Positions 6,013-6,052 of a DNA stretch of 6,052 nucleotides are shown here, one piece after another (the first letter of the stretch is position 1; each line of letters starts with the position of its first letter). The translations under genes were made by a program, and so were the position numbers. The stretch is from the NCBI GenBank assembly GCA_018712225.1, contig DVHH01000007.1, forward strand, positions 1 to 6,052, read 5' to 3'. A model generated the notes under the pieces. That model saw only the letters and a program-made list of their open reading frames with translations. It was not told where the DNA came from and made no database searches. The DNA is from Scatomorpha intestinigallinarum. GTDB lineage: Bacteria > Bacillota > Clostridia > Oscillospirales > Oscillospiraceae.

Positions 6013-6052
6013 ACCGGGTCGTTTTCAAATTGTCAAACATACCACAATTACC

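Larger units (their letters stand above)
5856..6052. other. AT-richer intergenic/leader region upstream of the operon
   Basis: This 197-bp stretch is clearly less GC-rich than the genes and has no convincing coding frame. It must hold the control region of the leftward operon unless transcription starts further right. I could not find a well-spaced -35/-10 pair on the minus strand: a perfect TTGACA (6036-6031) has no -10 box 16-18 bp downstream, and a TATAAA (5888-5883) has no matching -35 box. Confidence 0.6.

Noticed and set aside
6031..6036. Perfect TTGACA on the minus strand as the -35 box of the operon promoter
   Set aside because: The sequence 16-18 bp downstream is GC-rich with no -10-like hexamer; the nearest AT-rich box is about 31 bp away, which is too far.
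5856..6052. FMN riboswitch upstream of a flavin-related operon
   Set aside because: I could not identify the conserved FMN (RFN) element segments, and the available leader is short; only a single bulged hairpin is visible.

Overview
The window is a single leftward (minus-strand) operon from a GC-rich bacterium, most likely an anaerobic clostridial Firmicute of the gut (Oscillospirales/Christensenellales-like). This placement is inferred from the clostridial-type RnfC/RnfD sequences, two Gram-positive-style lipoprotein signal peptides, strong AGGAGG-type ribosome sites and high G+C in the genes. No rRNA or other taxonomic marker is present, so the assignment stays approximate.

Layout in transcription order (right to left): a 197-bp AT-richer leader/intergenic region (5856-6052); a lipoprotein with two tandem repeats that look like divergent FMN-binding domains (4740-5855); an ApbE-type FMN transferase lipoprotein (3641-4735); RnfC (2317-3609); RnfD (1349-2317); and an enlarged RnfG with three FMN-binding domains plus a further C-terminal module, which runs off the left edge (1-1352). 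Spacing is tight throughout: 4 bp, 31 bp, a 1-base TAATG overlap and a 4-base ATGA overlap. The usual remaining subunits, rnfE, rnfA and rnfB, would be expected beyond position 1 but are not visible.

How the genes work together: Rnf is the membrane ferredoxin:NAD+ oxidoreductase that couples electron transfer to ion pumping. RnfC carries the NADH/FMN-binding region and two 4Fe-4S motifs. RnfD and RnfG normally carry FMN bound covalently to threonine, and ApbE makes that bond. The window has one canonical-like FMN-attachment motif in RnfD, three in RnfG and two altered ones (Ala replaced by Cys) in the lipoprotein, with an ApbE gene between them. The most interesting reading is an Rnf complex extended outward by a chain of flavin domains on RnfG and on a companion lipoprotein. 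The sequence supports the domain architecture; extracytosolic electron transfer through these domains is inference.

All long plus-strand open frames are GC-rich antisense shadows. No RNA genes, mobile elements or CRISPR arrays were found.
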